A DNA stretch of 64,000 bases from Hyphomicrobiales bacterium (GCA_021775415.1 JAJFHV010000006.1:62001-126000), one strand, 5' to 3'; counted from the stretch's first letter, positions 18,013 to 28,286 are shown. The notes: generated from the letters alone by a model not told the origin. Numbers and translations: made by a program.

Positions 18013-19191
18013 TTAGCAGCTGCCAATCCGTTCCCGACCGATTCGCTCGCCAAATTCATTTAGTAATATGCGTATCCGGCGTTTCTTGCGGCATCCTTCC
18101 GCATAAAACTTCACGCCGCGCATGCCACGTTTCGAAAGCGCATCGCGAACTTCACTCAATGACCGGGTTGTGCAGCGGCCACCATCCGTTTCATCAATCA
18201 GGTCTCCATAGCGGGAGAGCTTTATGGTTTTCTTCTGGCCATCAAGACAGGCCAAAATGTCGAATTCACCTATGCCGTTTACTTCCACATGCACCCGGGT
18301 AAAACCATTGTCACTGAGAAGTTTTTTGACCTGCTTGGTCGTAACAGGAGACGCACAGTTACCAATGTTGGCTTCATCGATAATTCTGCCAAACCGGTTC
18401 AAGGTGACCGTAACATGCTGATCGCCTCGACATGCTTGAGCCACATAACGCGGAAGCTGGTCATCAAGCACCTGAATACGATCAAAACCTTTATCTCGAA
18501 GTAGCGCATAAAGCGTAGTCGGGTCGATTGGCGGATCGCAACGACCAATACGTGTTTGCCGGCGTATTTGACCGAAGCGGTTAAGTTCAAGTTGAAGCCG
18601 TTTATTGTTCAGGCAGGCTTCCGCCACATATTTCGGTAATTGCCGGTCCGTGAAATCAATTCGATTATATCCCTGCTCCCGAAGCAAGACGGCGATGTCG
18701 CCCGGTTCAGGTTGTTTCTTACAACTCCCAACATTTTTTTGCTGTTTGATTTCCCCAAAATGATCCATCGTTAATCGGGTTCTTGCGTTTCCATTGCACG
18801 CAATTGCCACGTAAAATCCGTTCTGCTCGTCAATGTTGATCCGGCGATAACCCTGATTGCGCAACTGCACGCGCAGTTCTTCCGCCGTAACGGGGCGGCG
18901 GCATTTCCCGATTTCCGTCACCCCACTCAGTCTCATGCGTATCGTAATCTTTATCCTGTAGCGAACGCCTTCCTTGCATGCCCGAACACGGGTTGAAGTA
19001 AGTCCCCGGTCGTAAACTTCAATTTGGTCGAAACCATTCCGGTTCAAAACGCGCATGACTTTCGCATCCGACAACCCAAACTGTAGAGAAACCTGCGCTT
19101 CACTTGGGCGCACATGTTCCAGAAACAACACACCTGCCATCAGGAGTGTCATAAAAATTGTCATGAAGATTGATTTATAACCGAACCGCAT
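18013..19191 (-). CDS. secreted protein with six tandem PepSY-like repeats
   Basis: Unrecognised 392-residue protein with an N-terminal signal segment (IFMTIFMTLLMAGVLFL). The rest consists of six tandem units of about 60 residues. Each follows the pattern LR..GY.RI......LP.YVA.AC.......L.LNRFG.I.....IG.C, with one Cys mid-unit and one at its end. The unit resembles PepSY-type alpha/beta modules. The two regularly spaced cysteines suggest one disulfide per unit in the periplasm. The ATG at 19191 is preceded by GGGAGAG. The frame is open 39 codons further, but that would begin inside the rpsD terminator. Confidence 0.8.
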   Translation of the reverse strand: MRFGYKSIFMTIFMTLLMAGVLFLEHVRPSEAQVSLQFGLSDAKVMRVLNRNGFDQIEVYDRGLTSTRVRACKEGVRYRIKITIRMRLSGVTEIGKCRRPVTAEELRVQLRNQGYRRINIDEQNGFYVAIACNGNARTRLTMDHFGEIKQQKNVGSCKKQPEPGDIAVLLREQGYNRIDFTDRQLPKYVAEACLNNKRLQLELNRFGQIRRQTRIGRCDPPIDPTTLYALLRDKGFDRIQVLDDQLPRYVAQACRGDQHVTVTLNRFGRIIDEANIGNCASPVTTKQVKKLLSDNGFTRVHVEVNGIGEFDILACLDGQKKTIKLSRYGDLIDETDGGRCTTRSLSEVRDALSKRGMRGVKFYAEGCRKKRRIRILLNEFGERIGRERIGSC

Positions 19192-19302
19192 CTTGCTCTC
19201 CCGCTTGGGTTTTGAACTACGGGCACACCCAATGTTGCTCTTACCTTCCGTATCGGAATGAAGGTGGAATCCAATAGGCACCGAGTCAAGCTTCATCAAT
19301 CC

Positions 19303-19330
19303 AAACAAAAATGCCCGGACGAACCGGGCA
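19303..19330 (-). terminator. rho-independent terminator after rpsD
   Basis: On the minus strand, a perfect 7-bp GC-rich stem TGCCCGG/CCGGGCA with a five-base loop is followed by TTTTTGTTT. It lies 28 bases behind the rpsD stop and upstream of the repeat-protein gene, so it separates the two units. Confidence 0.85.
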
Positions 19331-19357
19331 CCTGATTTATTCGAATGTTACAAACCG

Positions 19358-19975
19358 TTAGCGGGAGTAGTATTCCACAACAAGGTTCGGTTCCATCATA
19401 ACTGCGTAAGGCACGTCACCAAACGCCGGCTTGCGCACATAAGTTGCAGTCATTTTGGTGTGATCGGTATCAAGATACTCAGGCACATCACGCTCGGCCA
19501 ACTGCGTTGCCTCCAACACAAAGGCGAGTTGCTTGGAACGGTCGCGGATTTCAATCACGTCACCAGGATTACAGCGATATGAAGGTATATTGACCCGCTG
19601 GCCGTTCACTTTGACATGGCCATGGTTTACGAACTGACGCGCGGCAAACACAGTCGCCACGAATTTAGCGCGGTAAACGATTGCATCAAGACGACTTTCC
19701 AGCAACCCAATCAGGTTTTCTGATGTATCGCCTTTTTGACGAACTGCTTCGCCGTAAATTCCACGGAACTGTTTTTCCGAAATATTTCCGTAATAGCCTT
19801 TAAGCTTCTGCTTGGCGCGAAGCTGAATGCCAAAATCGGAAGGTTTACCCTTACGGCGCTGTCCATGTTCACCTGGACCATATTCGCGACGATTTACGGG
19901 AGACTTCGGGCGGCCCCAGATATTTTCACCAAGACGGCGGTCAATCTTGTGTTTAGCCGAAATTCGCTTGCTCAT
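19358..19975 (-). CDS. rpsD: 30S ribosomal protein S4
   Basis: Primary 16S rRNA-binding protein of the small subunit, needed early in 30S assembly. The 205-residue length and the start [20 protein letters not shown] are typical of alphaproteobacteria. The central S4 RNA-binding domain shows [20 protein letters not shown] and [10 protein letters not shown]. It is transcribed alone here and ends in a strong terminator. About 245 bp upstream lie murI and its own terminator. S4 is not in the alpha operon in this group, which fits this location. Confidence 0.98.
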   Translation of the reverse strand: MSKRISAKHKIDRRLGENIWGRPKSPVNRREYGPGEHGQRRKGKPSDFGIQLRAKQKLKGYYGNISEKQFRGIYGEAVRQKGDTSENLIGLLESRLDAIVYRAKFVATVFAARQFVNHGHVKVNGQRVNIPSYRCNPGDVIEIRDRSKQLAFVLEATQLAERDVPEYLDTDHTKMTATYVRKPAFGDVPYAVMMEPNLVVEYYSR

Positions 19976-20110
19976 TACATTTCCTTTTCAAGGGCTTAGG
20001 AGAAATTCCTAAGGTAAAAGTTTAAGGAAGCGTACCCTCCTTTGTTGCCCATTGGGGACAACCGACAGACCGGTTCACGCACGATTTGCAATTCCGGTCA
20101 CGGGATACGT

Positions 20111-20143
20111 TAAAAGTCCGCAAAACCCTGAGGTTCGCGGACT
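20111..20143 (-). terminator. rho-independent terminator after murI
   Basis: On the minus strand, the stem AGTCCGC/GCGGACT (7 bp) contains an inner AACC/GGTT pairing and is followed by TTTTAA. It lies about 80 bases behind the murI stop. The rest of the 245-bp gap between murI and rpsD shows no further gene. Confidence 0.75.
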
Positions 20144-20220
20144 GGGTGGCAATACCGCCAGCGGCAGGTAAAGTCAAGCAGATTGCCGTGGTTGGCTGCG
20201 CACTGATTTAACTTGAACAC

Positions 20221-21024
20221 TCAAAGGACCTTAAGACCAAATCCGGTTTTCAGGCGGTGCGGCGCAACATCCGACTTCCCGGATGTGAACAAGGCAACAT
20301 CGTCACGCTCCATACCGTCTGCTTCTTCCGCATTACCGCTTATCCCCTCCGGCATTTTTTCCAACAGAGACTGTGCGTGGCGCGCAATTGCTTCAGCCGG
20401 ATCAAGCCAATCCACCGGCCATGGAGCCAGCTTGCGGAATATGTTCGACAAAAACGGATAGTGCGTGCAACCGAGTACAACAATGTCTGTGCGCTTCCCG
20501 CCTTGTTCGACAAAGCACGGCTTGATTTCTTCAAGCACGGCCTGGTCATCCAGCTTTTCACCGGCGATATGGGCTTCTGCCATTGCCGCCAAATTCATGC
20601 TGCCAACAAGGTTTACCTCACACTGCTGAGCAAATGAGTTTATCAAATCCCGGGTATAATCACGCTCCACGGTTCCAGGTGTTGCCAGCACTGATACGAG
20701 GCCGCTACTGGTACGCTCCGCTGCAGGCTTGATCGCCGGTACTGTGCCGACAAATGGCAGATCGGGAAAAGCTTTGCGCAAATCATCCAGAACCAGCGTT
20801 GAAGCCGTGTTGCATGCGATAATCGCCAGTTTGGGTGAAAACCGTGCAATCAGCGTCTCGAACAAAGCGATGACATGACCACGCAGGGATTCTTCATCCC
20901 AGCCACCGTACGGAAAGCCTGCATCATCTGCCACATAGGTAAAATGTCGTGCAGGCATCACCACGCGAGCTTCACGCAAAACAGTCAGCCCACCAATACT
21001 GGAATCAAAAACAAGAACGGTCAT
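20221..21024 (-). CDS. murI: glutamate racemase
   Basis: Cytosolic cofactor-independent enzyme that supplies D-glutamate for peptidoglycan. Length is 267 residues. The N-terminal [11 protein letters not shown] (Asp7, Ser8) and the two catalytic cysteines, Cys71 in ACNTAST and Cys186 in LGCTHYPF, are all present. The GFPYGGW segment near residue 37 matches the usual FPYG motif. The start overlaps the PAP2 gene stop by four bases (ATGA), so it is probably translated from the trmJ-PAP2-murI transcript. Confidence 0.97.
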   Translation of the reverse strand: MTVLVFDSSIGGLTVLREARVVMPARHFTYVADDAGFPYGGWDEESLRGHVIALFETLIARFSPKLAIIACNTASTLVLDDLRKAFPDLPFVGTVPAIKPAAERTSSGLVSVLATPGTVERDYTRDLINSFAQQCEVNLVGSMNLAAMAEAHIAGEKLDDQAVLEEIKPCFVEQGGKRTDIVVLGCTHYPFLSNIFRKLAPWPVDWLDPAEAIARHAQSLLEKMPEGISGNAEEADGMERDDVALFTSGKSDVAPHRLKTGFGLKVL

Positions 21025-21845
21025 AAGCTGCTCGCCTTGGCAAGCTTGGTGCGGGCATGTTCACCCCGAAGCATCAATCCGTCATTCCCGACAAATGAAA
21101 ACAAAAGCCGTTTGCAGGCAAAGCTTCGGGCATAAATCCAGGTGAACATTGCACCAAACGCAAATCCCCCGAATACATCCGAGGGAAAATGCACCCCGAT
21201 GACCATGCGGCTTATGGCGATCCACAATCCCGCAAGAATGAAAAACAGCCGGAACCGGGGGAACAACAACATGAGCGCAATGGTCATCGCACCTGCCGTT
21301 GTCGAATGACCGGACGGAAAACTTGCGAATTCAAAATTATCCCCGAAAGGAATTGATTGCCAGACCCCAACCCCCTCAACGAAAGGCGGGCGAGCGCGAC
21401 CAATCGCGTTCTTGAAGAAAAGCGCCAGCAAGCCGCTGAAGGCAACGGTAGTGAACACAAAATAGAAATTGAGAAAAATCCGGTGCCAGATAACGTATCT
21501 CTTGCCGCGAAACCGGTCTGCACGGAAAAATGACATGACAATCATTACGGCACCGCTGAGCATCAAGATCCAGTTCGATTTACCAAGATCGGTTGTCGCA
21601 GCAAATATCCCTTCAGTCTGTGCCTCTCCGGCTCTCACCCATTCGAGTAATTCGGGGTCTGCAAATGCCACAAGCAGCGCGACGCCGCCCATAAAAAATA
21701 CCAGAAACGGAACAGTTTTTCCTGTGTCCGGAATGACACGCGCACTTCCGTCTAATCGCCGGTTACCTACGAACCGGAAATAGTCTCGAATGGATGTCAG
21801 CCATTGGGAAATCGGGTTACCGTTGGGGATATCTGGTGAGGTCAT
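21021..21845 (-). CDS. PAP2 family membrane phosphatase
   Basis: Membrane protein of 274 residues with about six hydrophobic helices and the full three-part PAP2 signature: [16 protein letters not shown] and [12 protein letters not shown]. Family members dephosphorylate lipid phosphates such as undecaprenyl pyrophosphate or phosphatidic acid on the outer face of the inner membrane. A link with murI through overlapping genes fits cell-wall lipid recycling, but the substrate is inferred. The start is uncertain: ATG at 21845 is used, and an ATG at 21902 would add a Cys-rich stretch and leave only 16 bp to trmJ. Confidence 0.88.
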   Translation of the reverse strand: MTSPDIPNGNPISQWLTSIRDYFRFVGNRRLDGSARVIPDTGKTVPFLVFFMGGVALLVAFADPELLEWVRAGEAQTEGIFAATTDLGKSNWILMLSGAVMIVMSFFRADRFRGKRYVIWHRIFLNFYFVFTTVAFSGLLALFFKNAIGRARPPFVEGVGVWQSIPFGDNFEFASFPSGHSTTAGAMTIALMLLFPRFRLFFILAGLWIAISRMVIGVHFPSDVFGGFAFGAMFTWIYARSFACKRLLFSFVGNDGLMLRGEHARTKLAKASSL

Positions 21846-21918
21846 CGTTATCGGAGATTCCTGACGCTTCCCGAAAATGCAGCAGGAATTGCAGCATTGC
21901 AAGGCAACAGCACCACAC

Positions 21919-22713
21919 TCACGATGATTTCTTGTCCTGGGACCTGCGAGACCTCATCCAACGCCGTTCCAGGGACGCAATGACACCGCGTAACGTCTGG
22001 ATTTCCTGTTGGCGCAAATTTGCATGGGTAAAGATATTCTTGATGTTGAGCATCAAGTGCTCACGCATTTCCGGCGGATAGAAATATTTGGCCTCATCCA
22101 GTGCACTCTCCAGATGCTCAAACAGATGAATGAGGTCTTCGCGTGAAGCTGGCTGAGTTTCCGGTTCGCGAAAGGCCGGCTCTAAGGGAGCGTCCATTGT
22201 TACCTTCAACCATTCGTGGGAAATTAATAAGACTGCTTGCGCAATATTGAGTGAGGCGAAAGCCGGATTAACCGGAAAAGTCACAATCTCGTTGGCCAGA
22301 GCAATCTCGTCATTCTCGAGGCCCCAACGCTCGCGGCCAAAAAGAATTCCAGCCTTCTCACTTGAATTCATGCGCGTATTGATTGATTTCATCGCCGCTT
22401 CAGGTGCCAGGACCGGTTTCAGCATATCGCGTTGGCGGGCAGTCGTCGCAAGCAGATAGGAAAGGTCGCCAACCGCTTCGCCAAGCGTTTCAAAAACCTT
22501 GACCCCGTCAATCACATGGTCTGCCTTGGCCGCAACGACACGGGCTTTTTCGCTCGGCCAGCCATCGCGCGGCTTGACCAAACGCAACTCGCTCAGACCA
22601 AAATTTGCCATTGCGCGGGCGACCATGCCGATGTTCTCGCCAAGCTGCGGCTCGACAAGAATGATTGCGGGTCCGCCGGTGATCAGCGGCTTTGTTCGAT
22701 TGGTTCCAGACAT
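21919..22713 (-). CDS. trmJ: tRNA (cytidine/uridine-2'-O-)-methyltransferase TrmJ
   Basis: SPOUT-class SAM-dependent methyltransferase, 264 residues, expected to modify position 32 of the tRNA anticodon loop. The knot motifs are clear: VEPQLGENIGMVARAMANFG near residue 21, LFGRERWGLENDE near 123, and NPAFASLNIAQAV near 148. A C-terminal helical extension typical of TrmJ follows (DEAKYFYPPEMREH). It is the first gene of a group with the PAP2 phosphatase and murI; the adjacent GcvT-like gene on the same strand ends 45 bp upstream. Confidence 0.92.
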   Translation of the reverse strand: MSGTNRTKPLITGGPAIILVEPQLGENIGMVARAMANFGLSELRLVKPRDGWPSEKARVVAAKADHVIDGVKVFETLGEAVGDLSYLLATTARQRDMLKPVLAPEAAMKSINTRMNSSEKAGILFGRERWGLENDEIALANEIVTFPVNPAFASLNIAQAVLLISHEWLKVTMDAPLEPAFREPETQPASREDLIHLFEHLESALDEAKYFYPPEMREHLMLNIKNIFTHANLRQQEIQTLRGVIASLERRWMRSRRSQDKKSS

Positions 22714-22758
22714 GGGCGTTTAGTGTCGGAAATTGCCTTGGCATGCAAGACGTGAAAT

Positions 22759-23943
22759 CTATTTGCGCTCAGGAATATCCACCAGCTTGCCACGTGGGAT
22801 TTCAGCCAATTTGTCGTAGAATGGCAGTGCCACCAACTCACCTTCGCGCATTTCTCCATCCTGGCACTCGACTAAAACCTTGGCACCTGGTGTAAGCCCA
22901 CCCTTTTTCATCAACGCAATACCGATGCCGTATCCAAGGTATGGGGAAATCGCTCCAGCTGTAATCTTACCGGCGACATTCACGCCAATCACAACCAGAC
23001 CGTTAATGAGCGGTGCTCCAGAAATGCACTTAACCCCCATGAGACGCAGGTTTCGCGAAGCGGTCTTCAATGCCTCCTTACCAATAAAATCAGCTTTGTC
23101 TTCATCGACAAATCGTCCAAGACCTACATCATACGGTGTAGTTGAATGGTCAAAATCCGATCCAGCGTTAAGAATTCCTGCTTCGATCCGCCTGATGTTC
23201 ATGGCATCCAGCCCAAAGATATCCAATCCGAACGGATCACCCGCCGATTTGAGATGCGCCCAAAGTGCATCGGCGTCATGATGGGGTTCGGTGTAAAATT
23301 CCCAACCAAGTTCATTGGTGTATCCGGTTCGGGTAACCACAACTTCCTGGCCACCAAAATTTACCCGGGCAACTGCAAAATATCCAAACGGTTCAGGCAT
23401 GCCGTCATCACTGGCTGCCTCCAGAATTTTCAGGGCATTCGGACCCTGTATCTGGGATACAAATATGTTCGGGTCTGAAATTTCAACATCCATCCCCGAC
23501 GCATGCGCCCTCGCCCAGCTGTAAAAGTCACCATCCGCCTGCGCATACCAAAATTGGTCCTCTGCCAGGCGGAGCAGGATACCGTCAACAATCAGCCCAC
23601 CATCTTCATAACATGCCAGGCCATAGCCACATCTGCCGACCTTCACCTTGGTAATGTCCTTGGTGAACAATTTATCGAGCAGGCGTTCCGCATCTGGCCC
23701 CTTGAATTCAACCGGATACTCACCGGTGTTCAGCAACGCCGCTTTCTGGCGCAGCAACCAGTAACCATCTTCCGTGGAATGATCATCAAAGCAAACCGCC
23801 ATGTGACGACGGTTGTAAACACAATAGTGCGGTCCCTTGGGGCGCTCTATGAAATGGTAGGGATGCCGGGTCTGTGCGTAATCCCAGCCCGCACCGGGCA
23901 TTGTGGTTACCAGATCTCTGGTCTTTCCATCACTAGAGCGCAA
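22759..23943 (-). CDS. GcvT-family tetrahydrofolate-dependent protein (DmdA/aminomethyltransferase-like)
   Basis: Protein of about 394 residues with the GcvT fold (folate-binding N-terminal part, OB-like C-terminal part). Motifs include FVSQIQGPNALKILE, RTGYTNELGWEFY (the family RTGYTGExGxE pattern) and DAMNIRRIEAGI. Relatives transfer a methyl or aminomethyl group to tetrahydrofolate; the DMSP demethylase DmdA belongs here too. Its place behind a dimethylglycine-dehydrogenase-like gene suggests handling of C1 groups from methylated amines. A TTG at 23943 has GGGGAG eight bases upstream and is my choice; a GTG at 24006 or ATG at 23901 are alternatives. Confidence 0.82.
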   Translation of the reverse strand: MRSSDGKTRDLVTTMPGAGWDYAQTRHPYHFIERPKGPHYCVYNRRHMAVCFDDHSTEDGYWLLRQKAALLNTGEYPVEFKGPDAERLLDKLFTKDITKVKVGRCGYGLACYEDGGLIVDGILLRLAEDQFWYAQADGDFYSWARAHASGMDVEISDPNIFVSQIQGPNALKILEAASDDGMPEPFGYFAVARVNFGGQEVVVTRTGYTNELGWEFYTEPHHDADALWAHLKSAGDPFGLDIFGLDAMNIRRIEAGILNAGSDFDHSTTPYDVGLGRFVDEDKADFIGKEALKTASRNLRLMGVKCISGAPLINGLVVIGVNVAGKITAGAISPYLGYGIGIALMKKGGLTPGAKVLVECQDGEMREGELVALPFYDKLAEIPRGKLVDIPERK

Positions 23944-24086
23944 TTGTTCATCTCCCCAAACTGCAGCAAAATTCCAATTTGGATAAGTTAAGGTGATGCA
24001 AATCACCGGTCAAACAATATAAATTTGCCCAGCTGGATAGATAAAATTTATGCAACGCCCCGGCCAACGAGTTTAATGCATACCTG

Positions 24087-26516
24087 TTAACTCCGCATCT
24101 TTGACCCGTTCGCGTCGTATAAGGGATGCGCGGTTACCTTTGCGACATAAAATGCGCCGTTGATTTCCACTTCAAGGGCTGTTTCATGAGCTGCCAGTTC
24201 CGGCGGCACATAACCAAGCGCCATCGACTTGCCCGCATGATGGGAATAGCCACCCGATGAAATGTAGCCAACACATTCACCATCCTTCATGATGGCTTCA
24301 TCATTTGAGACATCAATATCATCCGTGTCGATGGTCATCGTGACTAGCTTCTTGTCCGGACCCGATTTTTTCTCCGCCAGTGCCGCTTCCTTGCCGATGA
24401 AATCTTTGTCCCAGTTGATGAACATATCAAGACCGGACTGGGCCGCTGTAAAGTCGGGACGGTAATCAAGCGTCCAGGCACCCCAATTTTTCTCCAGTCG
24501 CAACGACATCAGCGCACGCGCGCCGTAGAGTTTCAGCCCCAGACCCTCACCTGCTTCTTCGATCGCTTCGAACAGCCTCATCTGGAATTGCGGGGCACAG
24601 TAGATTTCGTAACCCAGTTCACCGGAGAACGAAACTCGCAGCAGCATGACCGGCACGCCACCGACAAATGTCTGCCGGATATCACGAAATTTCAGCGCCT
24701 CGGCCGATACATCATCGCGACAAATGCGGGACAGGAGTTCACGTGAACTCGGGCCTGATATCGCGATACCGTGGAATTCATCTGAGCGGTTGCGATAGGT
24801 AACACCGTTTTCCGGCAAATGCTTATCAAACCAGCGACGGTGCATCTCCTGCGCAACGCCGGAACCGAACAACATGAAGTGCTCATCTCCAAGGCATGAA
24901 ACCGTCAGGTCACCATATAGCTTGCCCTTCGGTGTCAGCATTGGCGTAAGAGACAGCCTGCCGGGCTTGGGTACGCGACCTGCCAGAATGTGATCCAGGA
25001 ATGCCCTTGCACCCGGGCCTTTGAACTCATGCTTGGCAAAGTTGGCAATTTCGATTGCGCCCACCGCCTCACGCACAGCCTTGCACTCTGCTGCCACATA
25101 ATCATGGGCCCGCGAACGCCGGAACGTCGGCTCCTCATGTGCATCATCAGGGCCATCTGCAAACCACAACACATTCTCGAGACCAAAGCTGTCACCCATA
25201 ACCGCTCCGCGCGCCATCAACCGATCATAGATCGCTGTGGTTTTCTGGCGACGCCCCTTCGGCAGGGTTTCATTCGGGAACGTCATTACGAAGCGACGCT
25301 CGTAATTTTCCGAGGATTTGACCGTACCGTAATCCGGGGTCGCAAAATCACCGAAACGGGCAATATCCATCGCCCAAACGTCAATCGAGGGTTCGCCATC
25401 CATCATCCATTCCGCAAGACAAAGACCAACACCACCGGCCTGACAGAACCCGGCCATCACTCCGACGGCTGCCCAATAGTTGGTCATCCCCGGGACCGGT
25501 CCAATCATCGGATTACCGTCGGGGCCAAAAGTGAAAGGCCCGTTGATCATGTCTTTGATGCCCGCACGGCCAAGAGCTGGAATACGTTCAAAGCCGAGTT
25601 CCAACCGGTCTGCTATGCGATCCATATCGGGTGCAAGCAACTCATGGCCAAAGTGCATTGGCGTGCCTTCCACCTTCCACGGTGTGGAAACCGGTTCATA
25701 AGTACCGAGCAACATGCCCTGGCGTTCCTGGCGAAAATAGATGTTGGCTTCGTAGTCGATCCCCGCAGGCAAACGCTCATCACCGCGTTCAACGATTTCA
25801 GGAATGGCCTCGGTGATCAGATAGTGATGCTCCATCGGCTGTACCGGCAAATTAAGGCCAGACAAACGCCCTGCTTCGCGTGCCCAAAGACCTGCAGCGT
25901 TGACAATGATTTCTGCATTGATGGTACCTTTTGAAGTTACCACATCCCAACTGCCATCCAGCTTCTGACGTGTCTCAATCGCAGGGGTATGGGTGAAATA
26001 CTGCGCACCGTGATGGCGTGCTGCTTTGGCATAAGCATAGGTGACACCCGATGGGTCAATATCTCCATCGAGGGGGTCCCAAAGTGCTGCGATGTAATGT
26101 GATGGATCAACCAGTGGATGCCGTTTTTTGAGCTCTTCCAGAGAGATGAATTCCTGGTCAAGCCCCATATAGCGCGCCTTGGAACGCTCACGCTTGAGGT
26201 ATTCATGCCAGACCTCATTGGAAGCAAGATAAAACCCGCCGGTTGCATGCATGCCAACCGAATGACCGGAAACCTCTTCAATCTCCTTGTACAGATTGAT
26301 TGTGTATCCCTGCAGGCGCGAGATATTCGGATCAGACGAAATCGTGTGGATTTGCCCCGCCGCATGCCAGCTCGAACCGGAGGTCAGTTCATCCCGCTCC
26401 AGCAGCACTACATCCTTCCAGCCAAACTTGGCCAAATGAAACAGGATGGAGCAACCAACCACCCCACCACCAATAACCACGACTTTAGCGTGTGAAGGTA
26501 ATTTCTTTTCTGACAT
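24087..26516 (-). CDS. dimethylglycine/sarcosine dehydrogenase-like flavoprotein (FAD oxidase-GcvT fusion)
   Basis: Fusion of 809 residues. The N-terminal DAO domain begins VVVIGGGVVGCSILFHLAKFG (FAD dinucleotide fold) and includes SSWHAAGQIH, where the histidine of the HAAG motif is the usual site of covalent FAD attachment. A FAO_M-like linker and a GcvT domain follow from about residue 430, with SFSGELGYEIYC. Such enzymes oxidatively demethylate dimethylglycine or sarcosine and hand formaldehyde to tetrahydrofolate. The ATG at 26516 has AGGGAAA upstream. Only 11 bp separate it from the preceding secreted-protein gene. Confidence 0.9.
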   Translation of the reverse strand: MSEKKLPSHAKVVVIGGGVVGCSILFHLAKFGWKDVVLLERDELTSGSSWHAAGQIHTISSDPNISRLQGYTINLYKEIEEVSGHSVGMHATGGFYLASNEVWHEYLKRERSKARYMGLDQEFISLEELKKRHPLVDPSHYIAALWDPLDGDIDPSGVTYAYAKAARHHGAQYFTHTPAIETRQKLDGSWDVVTSKGTINAEIIVNAAGLWAREAGRLSGLNLPVQPMEHHYLITEAIPEIVERGDERLPAGIDYEANIYFRQERQGMLLGTYEPVSTPWKVEGTPMHFGHELLAPDMDRIADRLELGFERIPALGRAGIKDMINGPFTFGPDGNPMIGPVPGMTNYWAAVGVMAGFCQAGGVGLCLAEWMMDGEPSIDVWAMDIARFGDFATPDYGTVKSSENYERRFVMTFPNETLPKGRRQKTTAIYDRLMARGAVMGDSFGLENVLWFADGPDDAHEEPTFRRSRAHDYVAAECKAVREAVGAIEIANFAKHEFKGPGARAFLDHILAGRVPKPGRLSLTPMLTPKGKLYGDLTVSCLGDEHFMLFGSGVAQEMHRRWFDKHLPENGVTYRNRSDEFHGIAISGPSSRELLSRICRDDVSAEALKFRDIRQTFVGGVPVMLLRVSFSGELGYEIYCAPQFQMRLFEAIEEAGEGLGLKLYGARALMSLRLEKNWGAWTLDYRPDFTAAQSGLDMFINWDKDFIGKEAALAEKKSGPDKKLVTMTIDTDDIDVSNDEAIMKDGECVGYISSGGYSHHAGKSMALGYVPPELAAHETALEVEINGAFYVAKVTAHPLYDANGSKMRS

Positions 26517-26527
26517 TTGTCGTTTCC

Positions 26528-27244
26528 CTATTCCCAATTCTTGTCTGGCAAGGCCATATGGAATGTCCATGCACCGGTTTCATAATCATCATCACAGGCG
26601 ATTTTCACCACCCGCAGTTTGTCATCCGCCCGAAAAATCGCCAGCTGAAACGGCAAGATCTCACAACGCCAATTGGTTGCGTCCGAGAGGTCATAAACTT
26701 CCATCTTTTCAGCCGCTCTGAGTTCCGCCTCTTCAACAGCATGCGGGTATGTCTCCGCCAGTGGCAGCAATTGCGCTCTGGCTGCCTCGGCCAATTTTTC
26801 AAAGCTGGCAACAACGCCAGTTTTCGCGTGGAGCAATGCGAACTTCTCAAGTGACAATTCCGGATCATTGAAAATTGTCGCTGATACTGGTGCAGCACCG
26901 ACTTCCCGAAAAACTGCGAACATGTCCGCTGTATCCCTGGAATGCTCAACAACTTCGCCTGGAGACAAATAGTCATCAGTACCGAGTCCGTTGACCCAGA
27001 TGCTGCGCAACAACCAAGACCGAGAGGCATTGTGAGTATTCAGGTCAATTTCAACTAGATGTTGATCGACCAGCGCGCTGAAATGTGACCCTTGGTTGTC
27101 CTGCAAATCGCGCACCACATAGAGATGAGTTTGCGTAGCCGCCACGATCAAATCATCGGATGTGAAAATTCGCGGCGGAGTTGCTTGAGCTGGAGACGAC
27201 GGCAGCAGCATTAGGGCCAGGAAATAGAGAATTCCGCGTGTCAC
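26528..27244 (-). CDS. secreted protein of unknown function inside the tdh operon
   Basis: Unrecognised protein of 238 residues with a signal peptide (MTRGILYFLALMLLPSSPAQA, cut into mature PPRIF). The mature part is mixed alpha/beta with LYVVRDLQD and an acidic end including KIACDDDYE. Two cysteines (WRCEIL and IACDDD) could pair. It lies four bases behind tdh and eleven before the flavoprotein gene, so it is firmly in the operon. Its role among cytosolic enzymes is unclear; a periplasmic binding or assembly factor is conceivable. Confidence 0.75.
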   Translation of the reverse strand: MTRGILYFLALMLLPSSPAQATPPRIFTSDDLIVAATQTHLYVVRDLQDNQGSHFSALVDQHLVEIDLNTHNASRSWLLRSIWVNGLGTDDYLSPGEVVEHSRDTADMFAVFREVGAAPVSATIFNDPELSLEKFALLHAKTGVVASFEKLAEAARAQLLPLAETYPHAVEEAELRAAEKMEVYDLSDATNWRCEILPFQLAIFRADDKLRVVKIACDDDYETGAWTFHMALPDKNWE

Positions 27245-27248
27245 TGCT

Positions 27249-28286
27249 CTAATCCCAATCCATCACGACTTTGCCGGCCTCACCGCTTCGCATCGCTGCA
27301 AATCCGGTTTCAAATTCATCAATCTTGATGCGGTGTGTAATGAGGGGTGCCAAATCCAGACCACTCTGAACCAGGGCAATCATCTTGTACCAGGTGTCAA
27401 ACATTTCACGCCCGTAGATGCCCTTGATATGCAGCATCTTGAAAATCACCTCGTGCCAATCGATGGAGAAGCCCTTTGGAGCAATGCCCAAAAGCGCAAC
27501 CTTGCCGCCATTGTTCATCGAATGGATCATGTCCCGCATAGCAAGCGGGGCACCGGACATTTCCAGCCCAACGTCAAACCCTTCTGTCATGCCTATGCGG
27601 GTCATGACATCGTCAAGCGTTTCATTTTCTGCATTGACCACATGCTCGACGCCAAGCGTCTTGGCGAGATTAAGTCGATATGGATTGATGTCGGTAATCA
27701 CCACTTTTCGCGCACCTGCCCGTTGAGCCACAAGTGCGCCCATGATGCCGATTGGCCCGGCCCCGGTGACCAACACATCTTCGCCAACCAGATCAAAAGA
27801 CAAAGCCGTGTGAACCGCGTTACCAAAAGGGTCAAAAATCGCTGCAATCTCATCCGGCACATCATCCGGGATTGGCACAACATTGTCCTGAGGCAGGCAG
27901 ATATATTCTGCAAAGCTTCCAGGCCTGCTAACACCGACACCTTCGGTGTTGCGGCACAAATGCCCCCTGCCCGCACGACAGTTTCGGCAATGACCGCATA
28001 CAATGTGACCTTCACCTGAAACCCGTTGCCCAACAGAGTAGCGTTTGACCGCACTTCCAAGTTCAACAATCTCACCGCAGAATTCGTGGCCAGTTACCAG
28101 TGGAACCGGCACTGTGGCCTGTGCCCATTCATCCCAGTTCCAGATGTGAACGTCGGTGCCGCAAATTGCGGACTTGCGGACCTTGATCAAAACGTCAGAA
28201 GGTTGCGGCTCAGGCACAGGCACCCGCTCCATCCATAGCCCTTCCTCGGGCTTTGATTTAACCAGTGCACGCATCTCATTGCTCAT
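27249..28286 (-). CDS. tdh: L-threonine 3-dehydrogenase
   Basis: NAD-dependent medium-chain dehydrogenase of 345 residues that oxidises threonine to 2-amino-3-ketobutyrate. The catalytic zinc site is seen in [15 protein letters not shown] and VTGHEFCGE. The structural zinc loop has four cysteines ([15 protein letters not shown]), and the Rossmann motif is [23 protein letters not shown] is also typical for Tdh. It overlaps the kbl stop by four bases (ATGA). The Kbl partner releases glycine and acetyl-CoA, so the pair supplies glycine. Confidence 0.96.
   Translation of the reverse strand: MSNEMRALVKSKPEEGLWMERVPVPEPQPSDVLIKVRKSAICGTDVHIWNWDEWAQATVPVPLVTGHEFCGEIVELGSAVKRYSVGQRVSGEGHIVCGHCRNCRAGRGHLCRNTEGVGVSRPGSFAEYICLPQDNVVPIPDDVPDEIAAIFDPFGNAVHTALSFDLVGEDVLVTGAGPIGIMGALVAQRAGARKVVITDINPYRLNLAKTLGVEHVVNAENETLDDVMTRIGMTEGFDVGLEMSGAPLAMRDMIHSMNNGGKVALLGIAPKGFSIDWHEVIFKMLHIKGIYGREMFDTWYKMIALVQSGLDLAPLITHRIKIDEFETGFAAMRSGEAGKVVMDWD

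Noticed and set aside
22759-24086. Glycine riboswitch near the GcvT-like gene
   Set aside because: The 143-bp gap and the other gaps in this operon show no tandem aptamer-like conserved core that I could recognise.
24990-25934. Open frame of 314 codons opposite the dimethylglycine-dehydrogenase-like gene
   Set aside because: It is antisense to a well-supported long gene, has no ribosome-binding site or recognisable domain, and its composition is that of a shadow frame.
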